Notes: a model not told the origin generated them from the sequence alone. A stretch of DNA of 64,000 bases from Neocallimastix lanati (nom. inval.) (GCA_016946835.1 JACVTC010000002.1:267001-331000), one strand, 5' to 3'. Positions 34,120-46,374 are shown, counted from the stretch's first letter. Made by a program: numbers and translations.

Positions 34120-34331
34120 AAATACAGAATATATTATAAATTATAAAATTCATTATAAAATACAGAATACATTATAAAATATAAAATTCATTATAAAATA
34201 CAGAATACATTATAAAATATAAAATTCATTATAAAATACAGAATACATTATAAAATATAAAATTCATTATAAAATACAGAATACATTATAAAATACAGAA
34301 TACATTATAAAATACAGTATACATTATAATA
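34120..34331. repeat. 38-bp minisatellite
   Basis: Units of CAGAATACATTATAAAATAT plus AAAATTCATTATAAAATA, about four full copies, then 19-bp half units. The same motif resumes at 41433-41480, so the copia between them inserted into this array. Confidence 0.85.
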
Positions 34332-34628
34332 TATTAGAAAAAATCCTATTAGAATTGAGATTTCGATCTCCTTTTAATAATATCTTTGTATTAATTAAGG
34401 TTATTGTTTTTTTTTTTGATTAATTGTATAATACAATTATATAATTATTATTTATTACATTTTAAGTTTTTTTAATATAACTATATTTGATTGTACATCA
34501 TAATGCGCCACAATATATTTACATAATAATACATATTTAATTATTTAATACAATAATAATATTTTATTCTAAGTTATCATATAACTAACTATAATATAGT
34601 ATCACAATATTAAACTTTATTTCTAACA
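34332..34628 (-). repeat. 3' LTR of copia C
   Basis: Minus strand begins TGTTAGAAATAAAG and ends TTTTTTCTAATA. Confidence 0.88.
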
Positions 34629-34639
34629 TTCTCCCTAAA

Positions 34640-35740
34640 GTTTAATACTCTTTAAATAAAAATATTTATTATTTTTAAATACTAAAACTAGAAAGAATGT
34701 TGTTTCTAAATTTTACTAATTAAAGTAATATTCAAGTATTTAGTTAAACTGTTTGATATATTATATTCAGATAATATATTTTAAATCTATATAATTATAA
34801 TTATTGCTTATTAGTTCTCTAATACTATAATTTTTTAAGTTAATGTGCTCTTACTTTAATTTTATAGTTTCATTTTTGAAAATATAAATTTCAGTTTTAT
34901 TATCTAAATTAGTTGCTATATTATTTATATTTATATTTAGTTCTTTATAAATTTTATATTTCTTGAGTACTTACGAATTATTTCATTTTATTTTTCTTTT
35001 CCTATTCATTTTTAAAAGAAACAAATATTGTCAATATTATTAGAATTATTTGTAAGTTCAATTTTATCATTAAACTGCTTAAATTGAATTCGAATTTTCA
35101 GAATTGTTATTAATATTATCTGAATTTATTTTGAAACTTCACTCACTGAATTAAACACGTTAATGGAATTAATTTGTTTATCTACATTTGAATTTAGATT
35201 TATTTTTAATTTTTTTGTTTATTCGTTTTTCGTAGTTTTAAAATTCTTATTCCTTTTGTACTCGGGTTATTGTTTTTAATTTATTATCTAACCTTTTGTT
35301 TATATTTACTTTTTAAATTATATACGTCTATTAACTTGTAATTATTAAATACTGCTTTGTTTTTCAGTATATATGACAATCTGTTGTAATCAAAAATTTT
35401 ATTTTTAATTTTATTTATTTAGATGTTAGGTAATTTTGTCTTACATATTTAATTCATTACATCACGTATAGTATATAAACTTCAAATAACATTTAACATA
35501 CATTTTTATGTTTCATTATAATAGGTATATATTTTTTACAACTAACAGTGAATTAATTTTAGTTTTATTTTTCATTAATTGAATTGCAATATATTTATAT
35601 CTATTACTTTACTTTTTTATATATGTTTAATGAAAATCATATTACAAGATACACTTCATACTTTGTAGTTATAATGATAACATTTAATATATGTTTAAAC
35701 TTCAAAATTTAATAATTTTAAATATTAATAAGGATTGGAT
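34640..35740 (-). pseudogene. copia C RNase H tail and linker remnants
   Basis: Weak minus-strand coding traces: YKIYKELNININNIATNLDN followed by KHINLKNYSIRELI-like text and NNYNYIDLKYI (34790-34970), corresponding to the end of copia RNase H (compare KHIDFKYHN, RELIRRNYIDLKYI at 45480). Further up, Asn/Ser-rich patches (NINNNSENSNS near 35110) look like the linker. Stops and shifts are frequent and no catalytic residue can be assigned with confidence. Confidence 0.55.
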
Positions 35741-35759
35741 ACTCATCAGGCTTTACACC

Positions 35760-36030
35760 ATCCTATACACAATTTCGGTAACCTCACTTGGGAATTACGC
35801 CTTAACTATACTGGACAACACATGGCTTACCTCATTGGGTTTTATGTACTCCTGACAACTCATGGCTAAACTCTCTGGTTTTTTTGCGTCTCTTTATTAA
35901 AACTTTATTTTTTACAACACATGGCTTACCTCACTGGGTTTTACGTTCTATTGACAACTCATGGTTAAACTCTCTGATATTTACGTCTCTAAATTGACAA
36001 TTCTTATGGCTGACCTCTATATGGTTTTAG
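35760..36030. repeat. ~40-bp imperfect tandem repeat
   Basis: Five copies built on ACAACTCATGGCT, ACCTCACTGGGTTTT and ACGTCTC, varying in spacing. Located at the 3' end of the duplicated copia C leader; more GC-rich than its surroundings. Confidence 0.75.
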
Positions 36031-36930
36031 GTAACTTATATTAATGGCTACTCTTCAGATTTATATCATTTAATAAACTTTGATAATTAATAAATTTAAT
36101 ATCTTTAAAAAAAAATTTTAAATAGCATTCATTATAAACTCAGTTAATGTTTAATAAGTCTTGATTAAAATTCAATAGATATTTAGTTATTCAAATTATT
36201 TAGTAATTGTTTTCCGTTGTTATTTTGTAAAGGCATATTTAGATATTCTAGTATTATTTCGACTTTGAAGTATATATTTTCTTTTCTAGAAAATTAAATT
36301 TTGCTTGACTATATAATATTGTATTTAATCAATTTAATATTCATATATATGAAATCTTCAAATGTTTACTTTAATTATATTATTATAGTATTAGTTAGAG
36401 TGATTTATTTCAAATACAATGCTATGAGAATGTTCAATTCATTTGGTTTGGAATTGTTTATTTTTGTAAATTTAATTTTAAATTCATGTTGTTTAAATTT
36501 ATTAATCAATGAATTTTATTCCATATTTAAAAGCATAATAGATTTTATTTAGTCTGTGAGTAAATACGATTTAAACATGAATTTCTTAAATTTAATTTTC
36601 ATTACATTTAATTTCAACAAATGGAGAATTTATTTTATTTTATTTATATATTTATTATTTAATTATTCTTATTTTTTTTGTTTAATACAATAATTTAAAT
36701 CTCGTTTCTAAGAATTCAATATTTCGAAATTCCAAAATTTTAAGAATTAGAATTTTTAATAATTTTCTCTTCTGGCAGTATGTTAGCTGTTATATAGCTA
36801 TTTGTCCGGTTTTGGATTTATCCTTTAGAAAATCCTATTGAGACGTCCATGAGACTCTTAATCTATTAGAAAAAATCTTATTAAAATTGAGATTTCAATC
36901 CCCTTTTAATAATATCTTTTTATTTAACTA
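35996..36930 (-). repeat. Direct duplication of copia C leader, PBS and LTR end (copy 1)
   Basis: Nearly identical to 40269-41200, including PBS (36850-36863) and 67 bases of LTR end (36864-36930). A plus-strand ORF inside (36301-36552, Ile/Leu-rich) is repeated at 40576-40809 and is not a gene. Confidence 0.9.
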
Positions 36931-36939
36931 AGGATTAAA

Positions 36940-39900
36940 TATTTGAATTTCCAGAAAAAATTTTCTCTTGATTAGAATTATTATTTGATAAAGTTTCATT
37001 TAAATTTTTGTCTTTGTTTATTGAATTTTCTTCATTTTTTGAAAAATTTTTATTATCAGAAAAATTTTCATCAGATGAATTTTTGAAATTATCTTGATTT
37101 TCGACGTTTTGGTCCTCTTCTTCTTGAATTTTTGTAGGAATGTCCTTACCGATATTATTAGAAATATTGGTATCATTTTGATCCTCAGTTGCTGGGCTTT
37201 TACCTTTGTCTTTTTTGGGTAAATGTTCGTTATTTGAATTTTTATGAATTTGTTCATTAAGTCCAGTAGGTAATTTCTTTGAAGAAGGTCCCAAATTTTT
37301 GTTATTTTTCTTGAAATTTCCGTTATATTTATTTTCAGAAGATTTGTTACTGTGATGGCTATGATTTAGATTGTCTTCCCCAGAAAATTGTGATGAATTT
37401 GAAATCAAAAGCTAGAAAGTATTGGTCCCCATATTGATTAATTTTATTATTTGATAATTTAACATTAGCAGGAGTATCCTCAAGACAATATATTTCTCTA
37501 CAGTAGTGGATTGAATAATCGTGAAAATCCATAATGATGTAACAGTTTGATTTTTCACTAAACCCAAGAAAAATTCCTTTCTTGGAATTAGGTGAAAATT
37601 TTGATTTGTTTTGACTTCTGTCAATATAAAAAGTGATGCATCCGAATACTTTGATATGATTAATTTTTACTTTGTTCATATAGAAGATTTCATCTGGAAT
37701 TTTATTATAAATTCCATAATGAGGAACTTTGTTGTATATATAATTGGCATATAATATCGCGAAGTCCCAAAAATTTTCGCTTAGTCCACTCCAATATAGC
37801 AAGGTTTTTGCGCAGTAAACAATAGTTAAGTTAAATCTTTCGCATAATCCGTTATTTTCTGGATTATACGGGGTAGAGAAAACCTTTTCTAATCCATTTT
37901 CATTGCAAAAGGAATCAATTTTCTTGCTTTTATATTCCTTTGCATTATCAGATTTAAAAACTTTTATTTTATAATCTTTGTATTTATTATTTAACATTCT
38001 TAAGGTATTAATGATAATGTCTGTGGCTTCTGATTTACTCTTCATAATAAAAACCCATGATTTCCTTGATGCTTCATCTAGGATAGTTAGTATAAATTTT
38101 TTTCATGTGTATGATGTGTTAATTGGACCAATAATATCCAAGTGGATAACTTCTAATATTTCTTTGGTTCTGGGAGGTGTTTTATTGTGTAGATTGCGTT
38201 TCATTTTCGCGATTCTGCAATTGTCACACTTATCTAAGTTAATTTCATGATGGTTTAAGAAGTTTTTCAAATCTTCTTGGTAGAAATGGCCAAGCCGTCG
38301 ATAACAAATTAATTCTTCGGCATTACGAAAATTTTGAATTGCCATAATATTATTCTTAGAGTTTCTTTCGATTTCAATATTGAAATGAGTAGCTACAATT
38401 TTAACTTCATTGTTATTATTAGCTTGGAATGTGGCAATATTATTATAAGTTGTTATCTAAAATTGTGAGGATAATATTATTGTGTTTATCCTTTTCTGTC
38501 AAGGTTTTAACACCTTGTTTTGCCCATTCTATTCCACTAATAATATTTTTAGCTACTTCATTTGAATATAATGCTTTATTAAATTTAAAATAGTGATTAT
38601 TAATAGTAAATTCAAATTCACCATAACCTTCAAAATAACAATATAAGTATTATTTGCACATCTTAACTTTATTTTTTCTTTTTTAAAATTTTTAAGCAGA
38701 CTTAGATCATTAGTTATATGTTCACCAGCACCTGAATCATATAACCATTCTGATGTTTCTTTTTTATTGTAATTAATATTAAAAATTTCATTTGTATTAT
38801 TTTTATTTATTTCCTTTTTATCAATATTATTTATCAAAATTTCTGTAATTAAATTTAAATTATTTAAATTTAATTTATTTTCTACACGTTTTATTATATT
38901 ATTTTTAATTAAAACTTCATTTTTAACATCTTCTTTATCATAATTTATGAAACAATTTGATTTTTCAGATTCTTGATATTCATCTAAATCATCATCATCC
39001 ACATATTTTCCTTAGCTTTTAGGATTATAATATTTATAAAACATTGGGCGGATATCATCATAAGATACATTTTCGTTGTATTCATTATTTAAATTAGTGT
39101 ATCTAACAGTTTTTTCCATTTTGCCCATTATAATGTGGATGATAATTGTTTCTGTATTGTTGTTCATTTTGAATGTAGTACTTGTTATATAATCCTTTTG
39201 GATTTCTTGGATTATATCTACATACTTTGGTAGAATGGCCTCCTTTTTCACATATTTCACAGAATTTATTATTATTGTTATATTTATTACTATTAAATTT
39301 ATCTTTATTGTTTTGTTTACCTGGATTTCCTTTTTTGGAAAAATTTTTATTATTGTTCTTGTTTTTTAAATTTTTCCTATACTTGTGTCCAAGTTTCCCA
39401 GTATAATCTATATCCATTGGATCATCAGAGTCATTTCCATTTTGGGTAACATCGTCGACATAAATCCAAGGTATTTATGTCGTTTACGATGGTGGTTCTA
39501 AGTTTTTCAGCAGTTTCATTGCCATTTAATGTTATTTTCTTTTTGTAGCTTGTAGGCAATGATTTTAATATGTATGACTTTTTTTCTTTTTCAGAAATAT
39601 TATTTCCGGAAGATTCCATACCTTTAAATAATTTAAATAGTCTTTTTAAGGTAAATAAATGGAATATCTTCCTCTTTCTTCGCTTTTACCTCTCTTAATT
39701 TATTCATGCATTGAGTCATATCATTTTCGTTGAGTTTGTACACCCCTTCTAAATATTCGATTATTTCACGAGGGGTAGTCATTCCGATTATGTCCTCATG
39801 AATTTTGGTACATATGGTATTTTTTATGATGTAGCGGACTTTTGTATTATTCCTTCTTGCATTTTCTATATCGTCCGCATTACTATTTGTGGCCTTTTCT

Positions 39901-40037
39901 TTTTCCTTTACTACATCCTTTATTAGATATTCCTCTAAGCTATCTTTTTCGAGGATATCTTTTAAACTATCATACCATATGTTATAATTTTTGCCATTCA
40001 ATATGGCTTCCTTTTTGAAAAATAAGGATTCTTTCAT
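36940..40037 (-). pseudogene. copia B (truncated copy): gag, protease, integrase, part of linker
   Basis: gag starts MKESLFFKKEAILNGKNYN at 40037 and reads to EEDIPFIYLKK at 39633; a shift at CTTAAAAAG separates it from MESSGNNISEKEK (39619 down). Then the zinc knuckle CEICEKGGHSTKVC (39240), protease motif WLYDSGAGEHIT (38720), integrase HHCC with WHRR altered to YRR (38310), HLDIIGPI, KSDNAKEY and LCERFN (37850), GIFLGFSEKSN and a Lys/Asn/Ser linker down to 36940. Frameshifts near 39440, 39110, 38640, 38450 and 37390 disable it. Identity to 46604-49700 is high throughout. Confidence 0.92.
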
Positions 40038-40268
40038 AAAAAAAAATTTTTATTTTTTTTTATTTTAATTTAAAATTAATATTATAATGATTTTGTGTCT
40101 TATTAAAAATAATTTTGTGTTATATTAAACAATTTTATTTATATTTTATTTAATTATTATTTTATTTTATTAAAAATATTTTATATTATTTTATCATTGT
40201 TTTATGAGAATATTAAGAGTACAAATGAGAATCTTTATCTGTTAAAGAAATTTATTTAGTTATTAATA
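36940..40268 (-). mobile_element. Truncated copia B copy inserted in copia C
   Basis: Minus strand, high to low: about 29 bases of B LTR end (40240-40268), mutated PBS (GATAAAGATTCTCA, 40226-40239), leader, gag from 40037, protease, integrase, and linker breaking off at about 36940. Sequence closely matches 46346-49700 of the near-intact copia B. RT, RNase H and 3' LTR are absent. Confidence 0.92.
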
Positions 40269-41200
40269 CAACTCTTATGGCTGACCCCTATATATTTTAG
40301 GTCACTTATTATATTAATGGCTACTCTTCAGATTTATACCATTTAATAAACTTTGATAATTAATAAATTTAATATCTTTAAAAAAAATTATTTTAAATAA
40401 CATTCATTATAAACTCAGTTAATGTTTAATAAGTCTTGATTAAAATTCAATAGATATTTAGTTATTCAAATTATTTAGTAATTGTTTTCCGTTGTTATTT
40501 TGTAAAGGCATATTTAGATATTCTAGTATTATTTCGACTTTGAAGTATATATTTTCTTTTCTAGAAAATTAAATTTTGCTTGACTATATAATATTGTATT
40601 TAATCAATTTAATATTCATATATATGAAATCTTCAAATGTTTACTTTAATTATATTATTATAGTATTAGTTAGAGTGATTTATTTCAAATACAATGCTAT
40701 GAGAATGTTCAATTCATTTGGTTTGGAATTGTTTATTTTTGTAAATTTAATTTTAAATTCATGTTGTTTAAATTTATTAATCAATGAATTTTATTCCTTA
40801 AAAGCATAATAGATTTTATTTAGTCTGTGAGTAAATACGATTTAAACATGAATTTCTTAAATTTAATTTTCATTACATTTAATTTCAACAAATGGAGAAT
40901 TTATTTTATTTTATTTATATATTTATTATTTAATTATTCTTATTTTTTTTATTTAACAGAATCATTTAAATCTCGTTTTTGAGATTTCAATATTTCGAAA
41001 TTCCAAAATTTTAAGAATTAGAATTTTTAATAATTTTCTCTTCTGGCAATATGCTAGGGGTTATATAGGTATTTGTCCGGTTTTTGATTTATCCTTTAGA
41101 GAATCCTATTGAGAGTCCTTGAGACTCTTAATCTATTAGAAAAAATCTTATTTGAATTGAGATTTCAATCCCCTTTTAATAATATCTTTTTATTAACTAT
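40269..41200 (-). repeat. Direct duplication of copia C leader, PBS and LTR end (copy 2)
   Basis: Partner of 35996-36930. Contains the PBS 41120-41133 (GATTAAGAGTCTCA) and the U5 end of the 5' LTR. Confidence 0.9.
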
Positions 41201-41432
41201 AGTTATTGTTTTTTTTATTTGATTAATTGTATAATACAATTATATTAATTATTATTTATTACATTTCAAGTTTCTTTTAATGTAACTATATTTGGTTGTG
41301 TATGTAAGTGTATTTACGTCATACATCCGCCACAATATATTTACATAAATATATTTAATTATTTAATAATATTATATATACTAGTCTATTATATATAATA
41401 CAGTATCACAATACTAAACTTTATTTCTAATA
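41134..41432 (-). repeat. 5' LTR of copia C
   Basis: Minus strand begins TATTAGAAATAAAG and ends CTAATA next to the PBS; partner of 34332-34628. Confidence 0.88.
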
Positions 41433-41699
41433 TAAAATATATAATTCATTATAAAATACAGAATATATTATAAAATATAGAACAACCTTTTATAATTTAA
41501 TTTAATTGACTAACTAAAACTAAAAAATTTTAATAGTGAATTAAATAAATATTTAATATAATATTATATAAATTATTCATTATATATTAAATAAAAGTTA
41601 TAGTAATTATAACTTTATTTAATTTCATTATATGTTTTCATTTAAATATTATTAATAATTTATTTCATTTAAATATTCTGAACAGGCTCTTCCTATCTC

Positions 41700-41971
41700 T
41701 GACAGTTTCTTTCTGTTTGTATATCCCTTCTCCATTACTCAATATTTTAACCTCTGTTTTAACTGAAATATTAATGATTAGTGATTGGAACTCTGAAAAA
41801 AAAAATAATATGATGGATTTAATTCATTAATTTAATTCAATTTTTAATACTATTTCTATTTGTCTTCAAGAAGTTGGTAATAAGTTCATTCCTGAATTCT
41901 TTCTCTCTCAATATTTCTATCCGTTTCTCAAAATCATTATAGAACAGTACTGAGATGAGTGAAAATCGCTA
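41700..41971 (+). pseudogene. LINE 2 endonuclease, N-terminal piece
   Basis: Reads ISDWNSEKKNNMMDLIH, then FNTISICLQEVGNKFIPEFF and SQYFYPFLKIIIEQY. Aligns with VSWNTNGWNFDKK and KPLFLCFQETGNG of the LINE at 358-1266; the Asn of SWN is kept as DWN and QETG reads QEVG, still with the catalytic Glu. Ends at the insertion point AGTATA. Deleting the insertion and one GTATA copy continues in frame to KIASIPNLYIGIHNSSQ. Confidence 0.78.
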
Positions 41972-41976
41972 GTATA

Positions 41977-43447
41977 TGTAAAGATTTAATAAAATCTTTA
42001 ATCAATAATAATTAATTAATGTAATAATTACATAAATTGATGATTCTTTATTATAAATTTATGTAAACTTTTCAAAAGTAAAATTATTATTTAATAATTT
42101 TGGATAATGTAAAGAGTTCTATCAGAAACAGATTACAAATAACAAATTTTAACACTAAAATAAAAAAGAACACGTAATAAAAATTCGTTTTTTTTAAATA
42201 AAATAATCTTTATTAATTAAAAAAATTAAATCTCTTTTTTGTTATTAACTATTATATAGTCAATAAACTAATACATCGATTTAATTATAGAAATTTACAT
42301 GTATTTATATTTTTTCATTATTACATTATAATAAATTATTTCTATCTATTTTACATATATTACTATTTATTTATAAACAAAATATTTATTAATAATTTTA
42401 TTAAATAATAATTAACTAAACTAAACAATAATTAATTCAATAAACTTTCAACTTATTTACAATAATAATTAAATTCAATAATAACTCATTTATTATATAT
42501 TTATTATATAAATATTATTAATACTAATGTTTATATATTTACAATTCAAAACTATTTTTATAAACTATTTAAACTAATTTTAACTATTTAAAACTATTCC
42601 GAAATTAATTTTAAAGTATTTTAAACTAACTAAACTAAATTAACTAAATTAACTAAATTATTTAAATTAAATAAACTAGATTAAATTAACTAACTTAAAT
42701 AAATTATTTAGATTAAAGTTATTATCCAAAATTATTTAAATAATAATTTTTCCTTTATGAAAAGTTTACATAAATTTATAATTAATTTTCATATACGTAA
42801 ATCATAAATTTATGTAATTTTATTACATTAATTAATTATGTAATAATTAATTATTAAAGATTTTATTAAATCTTTACAGATAATAAATTTCATAATTTTA
42901 ATTTAAATAATTTATTTAATTTAGTTTAGTTTTAAATACTTTAAAATTAATTTCTAAGTAGTTTTAAATAGTTAAAATTTGTTTAAATAGTTTATAAAAA
43001 ATAGTTTTGAATTGTAAATATATAAACGTTAGAATTAATAATATTTATATAAATAAATAGATAATAAATGAGCTCTTATTGAATTTAATTATTGTAAATA
43101 AATTGAAAGTTTATTGAATTAATTATTGTATAGTTTAGTTAGTTATTATTTAATAAAATTATTGATAAATATTTTGTTTATAAATAAATAATAATATATG
43201 TAAATTAGATAGAAATAATAAATTAAAATGTAATCATGAAAAAAAATAAATACATGTAATTTTTTTATAATTAAATTGATGTTATTAATTATTGACTATC
43301 AAATAGTTAATAGCAATAAGTGATTTAATTTTTTTTTTAATTAATGAAGGCTATTTTATTCAAAAGAGAATTTTTATTACGTGTTTTATTTTGATTTAAG
43401 TGTTATATTTTGTTATTTGTAATCCGTTTCTATTCAAACTCTTTATA
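41977..43447. mobile_element. Inverted-repeat (foldback-like) element, 1471 bp, TSD GTATA
   Basis: Begins TGTAAAGATTT, ends CTTTATA, flanked by GTATA (41972-41976; 43448-43452). Made of two interleaved inverted pairs: a (41977-42110) with a' (about 42725-42887), and b (42111 to about 42720) with b' (about 42890-43447). No coding sequence. The 5-bp duplication and TG-like end suggest LTR-retroelement-type integration. Its ends resemble those of 12487-13215. Confidence 0.82.
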
Positions 43448-43452
43448 GTATA

Positions 43453-44330
43453 CCTAACCTTTATATCGGTATCCACAATTCCAGTCAATTTATTGATAAT
43501 TTAAAATATAGAGATATATATATACTCTCAGTAAATATAGTTTCCTTTTTTGGTGTGTTCGATATTCAGAGGGTAATATTTATATCCCCAGCAAAAAAAA
43601 AAAAAAAACATTAATACTCAAGAGATAATCGAGAGATAAACGGAAAAACTAAAATTTACTAATTGGCTCAAGAATCATCATCATAATAATCCTTTTGTTA
43701 TTTGTTGGTGATTTCAACATCTCAACAACAGTAATTTAAAGATCTCTTCTTTTTAGAATTTATGTTTAATTGATTTTTTTATCATTTCAGATATCATTGA
43801 TCATCAGTTGATTTAGACTTATGGTGGAAAGAATTCTTGTAATGACTTTATAGTTGTTATTGATAAATTTAGAAGGATTATCTGTATATTACTTCAGCAT
43901 GCAACTTTTTTTTAATGGTATCCTCTAATCATTTTAACCTCTTTTATTCTTTCATGTAAAAAAAAAAAAACTTCTCCTTGATGATTTAACTACGTCGGTT
44001 CCTGGAAAAAAAAATTAAATGGTCAAGTAATTATCTGAACTTTAACGCAATGGCCAAGAAACTTTTTGTTATGGTCAACGAAGTAGGTGATGGAATTAAA
44101 GTTAAGAGTTTCTAAAAATTCACAAGGGTTCATCATTACATTGCTCCTACTTACTTATAAGAAATTGTAAAAAATCATTTATTTTTATATAAAGGGATTA
44201 AAATATTTTAAAACTTAAAAAGTGATCCATCTATTATTCAAGTATTCTATTATCTCTCCGAAGAATACAAGGTTCCTTCTGATTATATTATTAGTATTAA
44301 GAGGGGGAATGTTAGGATATTTAGGATTTA
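43453..44330 (+). pseudogene. LINE 2 endonuclease C-terminal part and linker
   Basis: After the insertion: PNLYIGIHNSSQFIDNLKYRDIYILS, then a degraded middle and WLKNHHHNNPFVIC where a shift hides the GDFN motif (GGTGATTTCAAC at 43706). TYGGKNSCNDFIVVIDK (43820) matches the domain's conserved Asp region. Linker pieces follow (MAKKLFVMVNEVGDGIKVKS at 44050; HHYIAPTYL). Many stops. A GAGGGGGAATGTTAGG stretch at 44301 resembles a polypurine tract with an LTR start but no LTR follows. Confidence 0.7.
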
Positions 44331-45365
44331 AAATATAATTTTTTTTAATTCATTCCATTGGCAAAATATTTCACACAAAAAAAAAAATAATAAAAAATAA
44401 CGTTCAATATGGTTGGACAGGAAATAACGAAAGATTCCAAATCTTCTTTCTCTCCTTCCCAATCGCCTGTGTACATTAAAAATAAAGCCGGTAATTTTCT
44501 AAGTATCTCAAGAAGATCAACTCCACTGTTTTTACAAAAAACGATAAAGAACTTACTTCTGATATAAACGGACACAGTTTAAAATGAAAACTATTGGAAA
44601 AAGAATACTAAAACAATTCTTTTTCTTTTTCTTCTTCTTTTCCTAAGGAATCAAGGGGACATGAATCAACCAATTTCAATGTCAGAAATTCACACTACTC
44701 ATCTTTCAATGAAAAATAACAAAAAAAGGCCCCTTGGTCCTGATGGTATAACTAACCAATTTTTTTTATTAAAAATATTTTTCAATTTTGAATGTAACAT
44801 GTAACATTTCTTTTCAGAATGACCTTAATCAAGACATTACTTATTCCTGATGGTGAAAAATATCTATTTTTATTATTTAATAAAATTTTGGGATAGTGAA
44901 TACCCTGATAAATAAAATTCTACTTTTATTGTTTCTATTATTAAGAAAGGGAATTGTTCAAATTGTAATTTGTAATAATAATTATCCGTTGGTATTTCAC
45001 TCATCAACGAAGGATTAAAGATTCTATTAAAAAATTGTCACTAAAAAAATTTCGGAATATACTTTTTCTCATGAAATTATTAGACTAGAACAGTTTTAAC
45101 AAAAGAGATAAAGAAGAAAGTATTGATGTATTAGTTTATTTATCTCCATTTCATGAAATTTTCCAAAGAAGGAAAATTAAATGGTCAATTTACTTTTTCT
45201 TGCTTTTCTAAATTTCAAAAAAAAAAGTTTATGATTCAGCTCCAATTTATAATATACTTAACAGAACATAATAATATTGGTAAATGCCTTCAGTTCATTA
45301 TTAATCTATACCTTAGTATGGTGTACACGAATGTGCTTAATACTGTTTTTGGTACAATAATATTT
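44331..45365 (+). pseudogene. LINE 2 reverse transcriptase remnant
   Basis: Pieces in several frames: SPVYIKNKAGNFLSISRR (44460), ISMSEIHTTHLSMKNN and GPDGITNQFF (44680-44760), LFNKIWDSEYPDK-like text, then IKKGNCSNCNN, ISLINEGLKILL, KKISEYTFSHEIIRLEQF, ISFHEIFQRRKIKW and KKVYDSAPIYNIL (45225), GKCLQFIINLYLSMVYTN. Each aligns with the RT at 2230-2800 of the first LINE. The FADD box and everything after are missing; the sequence switches to copia RNase H at about 45366. Confidence 0.82.
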
Positions 45366-45571
45366 TTAAAGAATTAAGTTTAAATATCAAATCAATAATA
45401 ATTAATATAGATAACAACGTAGCTATTTTTAATAGTGAAAATCAAACAATTAATCCAAAATCCAAACATATCGACTTCAAATAACATAATATCAGAGAAT
45501 TAATTAGAAGAAATTATATTGATTTAAAATATATTAAATCTGAAAAAGGAATGTGTATCATTTCGCAATTG
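45366..45571 (+). pseudogene. copia RNase H fragment
   Basis: Reads ELSLNIKSIIINIDNNVAIF (catalytic Asp in NIDNN), SENQTINPKSKHIDFK, then after one stop HNIRELIRRNYIDLKYIKSE. These are the last two-thirds of a copia RNase H (compare FTDNNASKISMENGELNPK in copia B). The final DILTK region is not here but corresponds to LLKKRINKIS at 53530 beyond the insertion. The LINE joins it abruptly on the left, so one element truncated the other. Confidence 0.75.
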
Positions 45572-45634
45572 TGCATTTCGCAATGTGGCTTAAAAATTGT
45601 TTAATTAATTGTTATATAGTTTTTTATAACCACA

Positions 45635-46035
45635 ATAAATAAATAATTAAATAAATAATAAAAATAATTAATAAGTAAAAGTCTAAATATTTTATTATAA
45701 AATATTTTTAAATAAATAAATAAATAATAAATAATTGAATAATAAATAATAAATAAATAAATAAATAAATAATAAATAATAAATAAAAATAATTTTGAAA
45801 TAAGTAAAAGTCTAAATATTTTATTATAAAATATTTTTAAATAAATAAATAATAAATAATTGAATAATAAATAAAAATAATTTTGAAATAAGTAAAAGCC
45901 TAAATATTTTATTATAAAATATTTTTAAATAAATAAATAATAAATAATAAATAATAAATAAATAAATAATTGAATAATAAATAATAAATAATAAATAAAT
46001 AAATAATTGAATAATAAATAATAAATAATAAATAA
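45635..46035. repeat. (AATA)n microsatellite with ~100-bp repeat units
   Basis: Three copies of a unit with GTCTAAATATTTTATTATAA plus AATAAATAA runs; copia B inserted at its right end. Confidence 0.85.
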
Positions 46036-46374
46036 TGTTAAAGTATTAAATAATATAAATAAATAAACTTAACAATTTAAGTTTATAATTAAATAATAGA
46101 AAATATAAATCATAAATATTTATGTAAAAACTAAACTTAAAATGTAAATTAACATTATTTATGTTAATACATAATTAAATGTAAATCATTAAATTTATCA
46201 TGCGCATGTAAATAATCTCTTTATTCTTGTTTATTCACGTGAAATAATAATATAGTTTATATAAAAATATTTGTTTATTCTTTAGACGAAAATTCGCGAC
46301 TTTCGTCAATATAATATTTTATAATAAATAAATATATGTATGAATAATTAATAATTAAATAAATTTCTTTAATA
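46036..46374 (+). repeat. 5' LTR of copia B
   Basis: Begins TGTTAAAG and ends CTTTAATA, near-perfect short inverted ends. Confidence 0.95.

Larger units (their letters stand above)
34332..41432 (-). mobile_element. Degraded Ty1/copia element (family C) with internal duplication and foreign insert
   Basis: 5' LTR 41134-41432 and 3' LTR 34332-34628 (299 and 297 bp), primer-binding site 41120-41133, polypurine-like tract before 34628 (minus TTTAGGGAGAA). Flanks TAATA and TAAAA are a near-match duplication. Internally the order (minus) is LTR, PBS, leader to 40269; then a truncated copia B; then an LTR end, PBS and leader again (36930 down to 35996); minisatellite; weak linker and RNase H remnants. 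Most pol is gone. Confidence 0.82.
41680..45365 (+). mobile_element. Second, strongly degraded LINE, interrupted by a 1.47 kb element
   Basis: Same LINE type as 1-4760. Order on the plus strand: SDWNSEKK and SICLQEVGNKF (41780-41880, EEP with catalytic Glu), interruption 41977-43447, NLYIGIHNSSQ, WLKNHHHNNPF and a VGDFN-like ICWW/GDFN remnant (43690), CNDFIVVIDKF, then GPDGITNQFF (44735), NYRGISLIN-like text (44980), SEYTFSHEIIRLEQF, YDSAPIYNIL and CLQFIINLYLS (45290), where it ends. No 3' part or poly(A) remains. Confidence 0.82.

Noticed and set aside
34120-34331. Minisatellite considered as telomeric or centromeric satellite
   Set aside because: Short, local, and interrupted by a copia insertion; no telomere-like G-rich strand.
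36301-40809. Duplicated plus-strand hydrophobic ORFs (36301-36552, 40576-40809)
   Set aside because: They are conserved only because the copia C leader is duplicated; composition is random AT-rich.
44290-44345. GAGGGGGAATGTTAGG taken as polypurine tract plus LTR
   Set aside because: No LTR-like sequence or partner follows; it lies within the degraded LINE.
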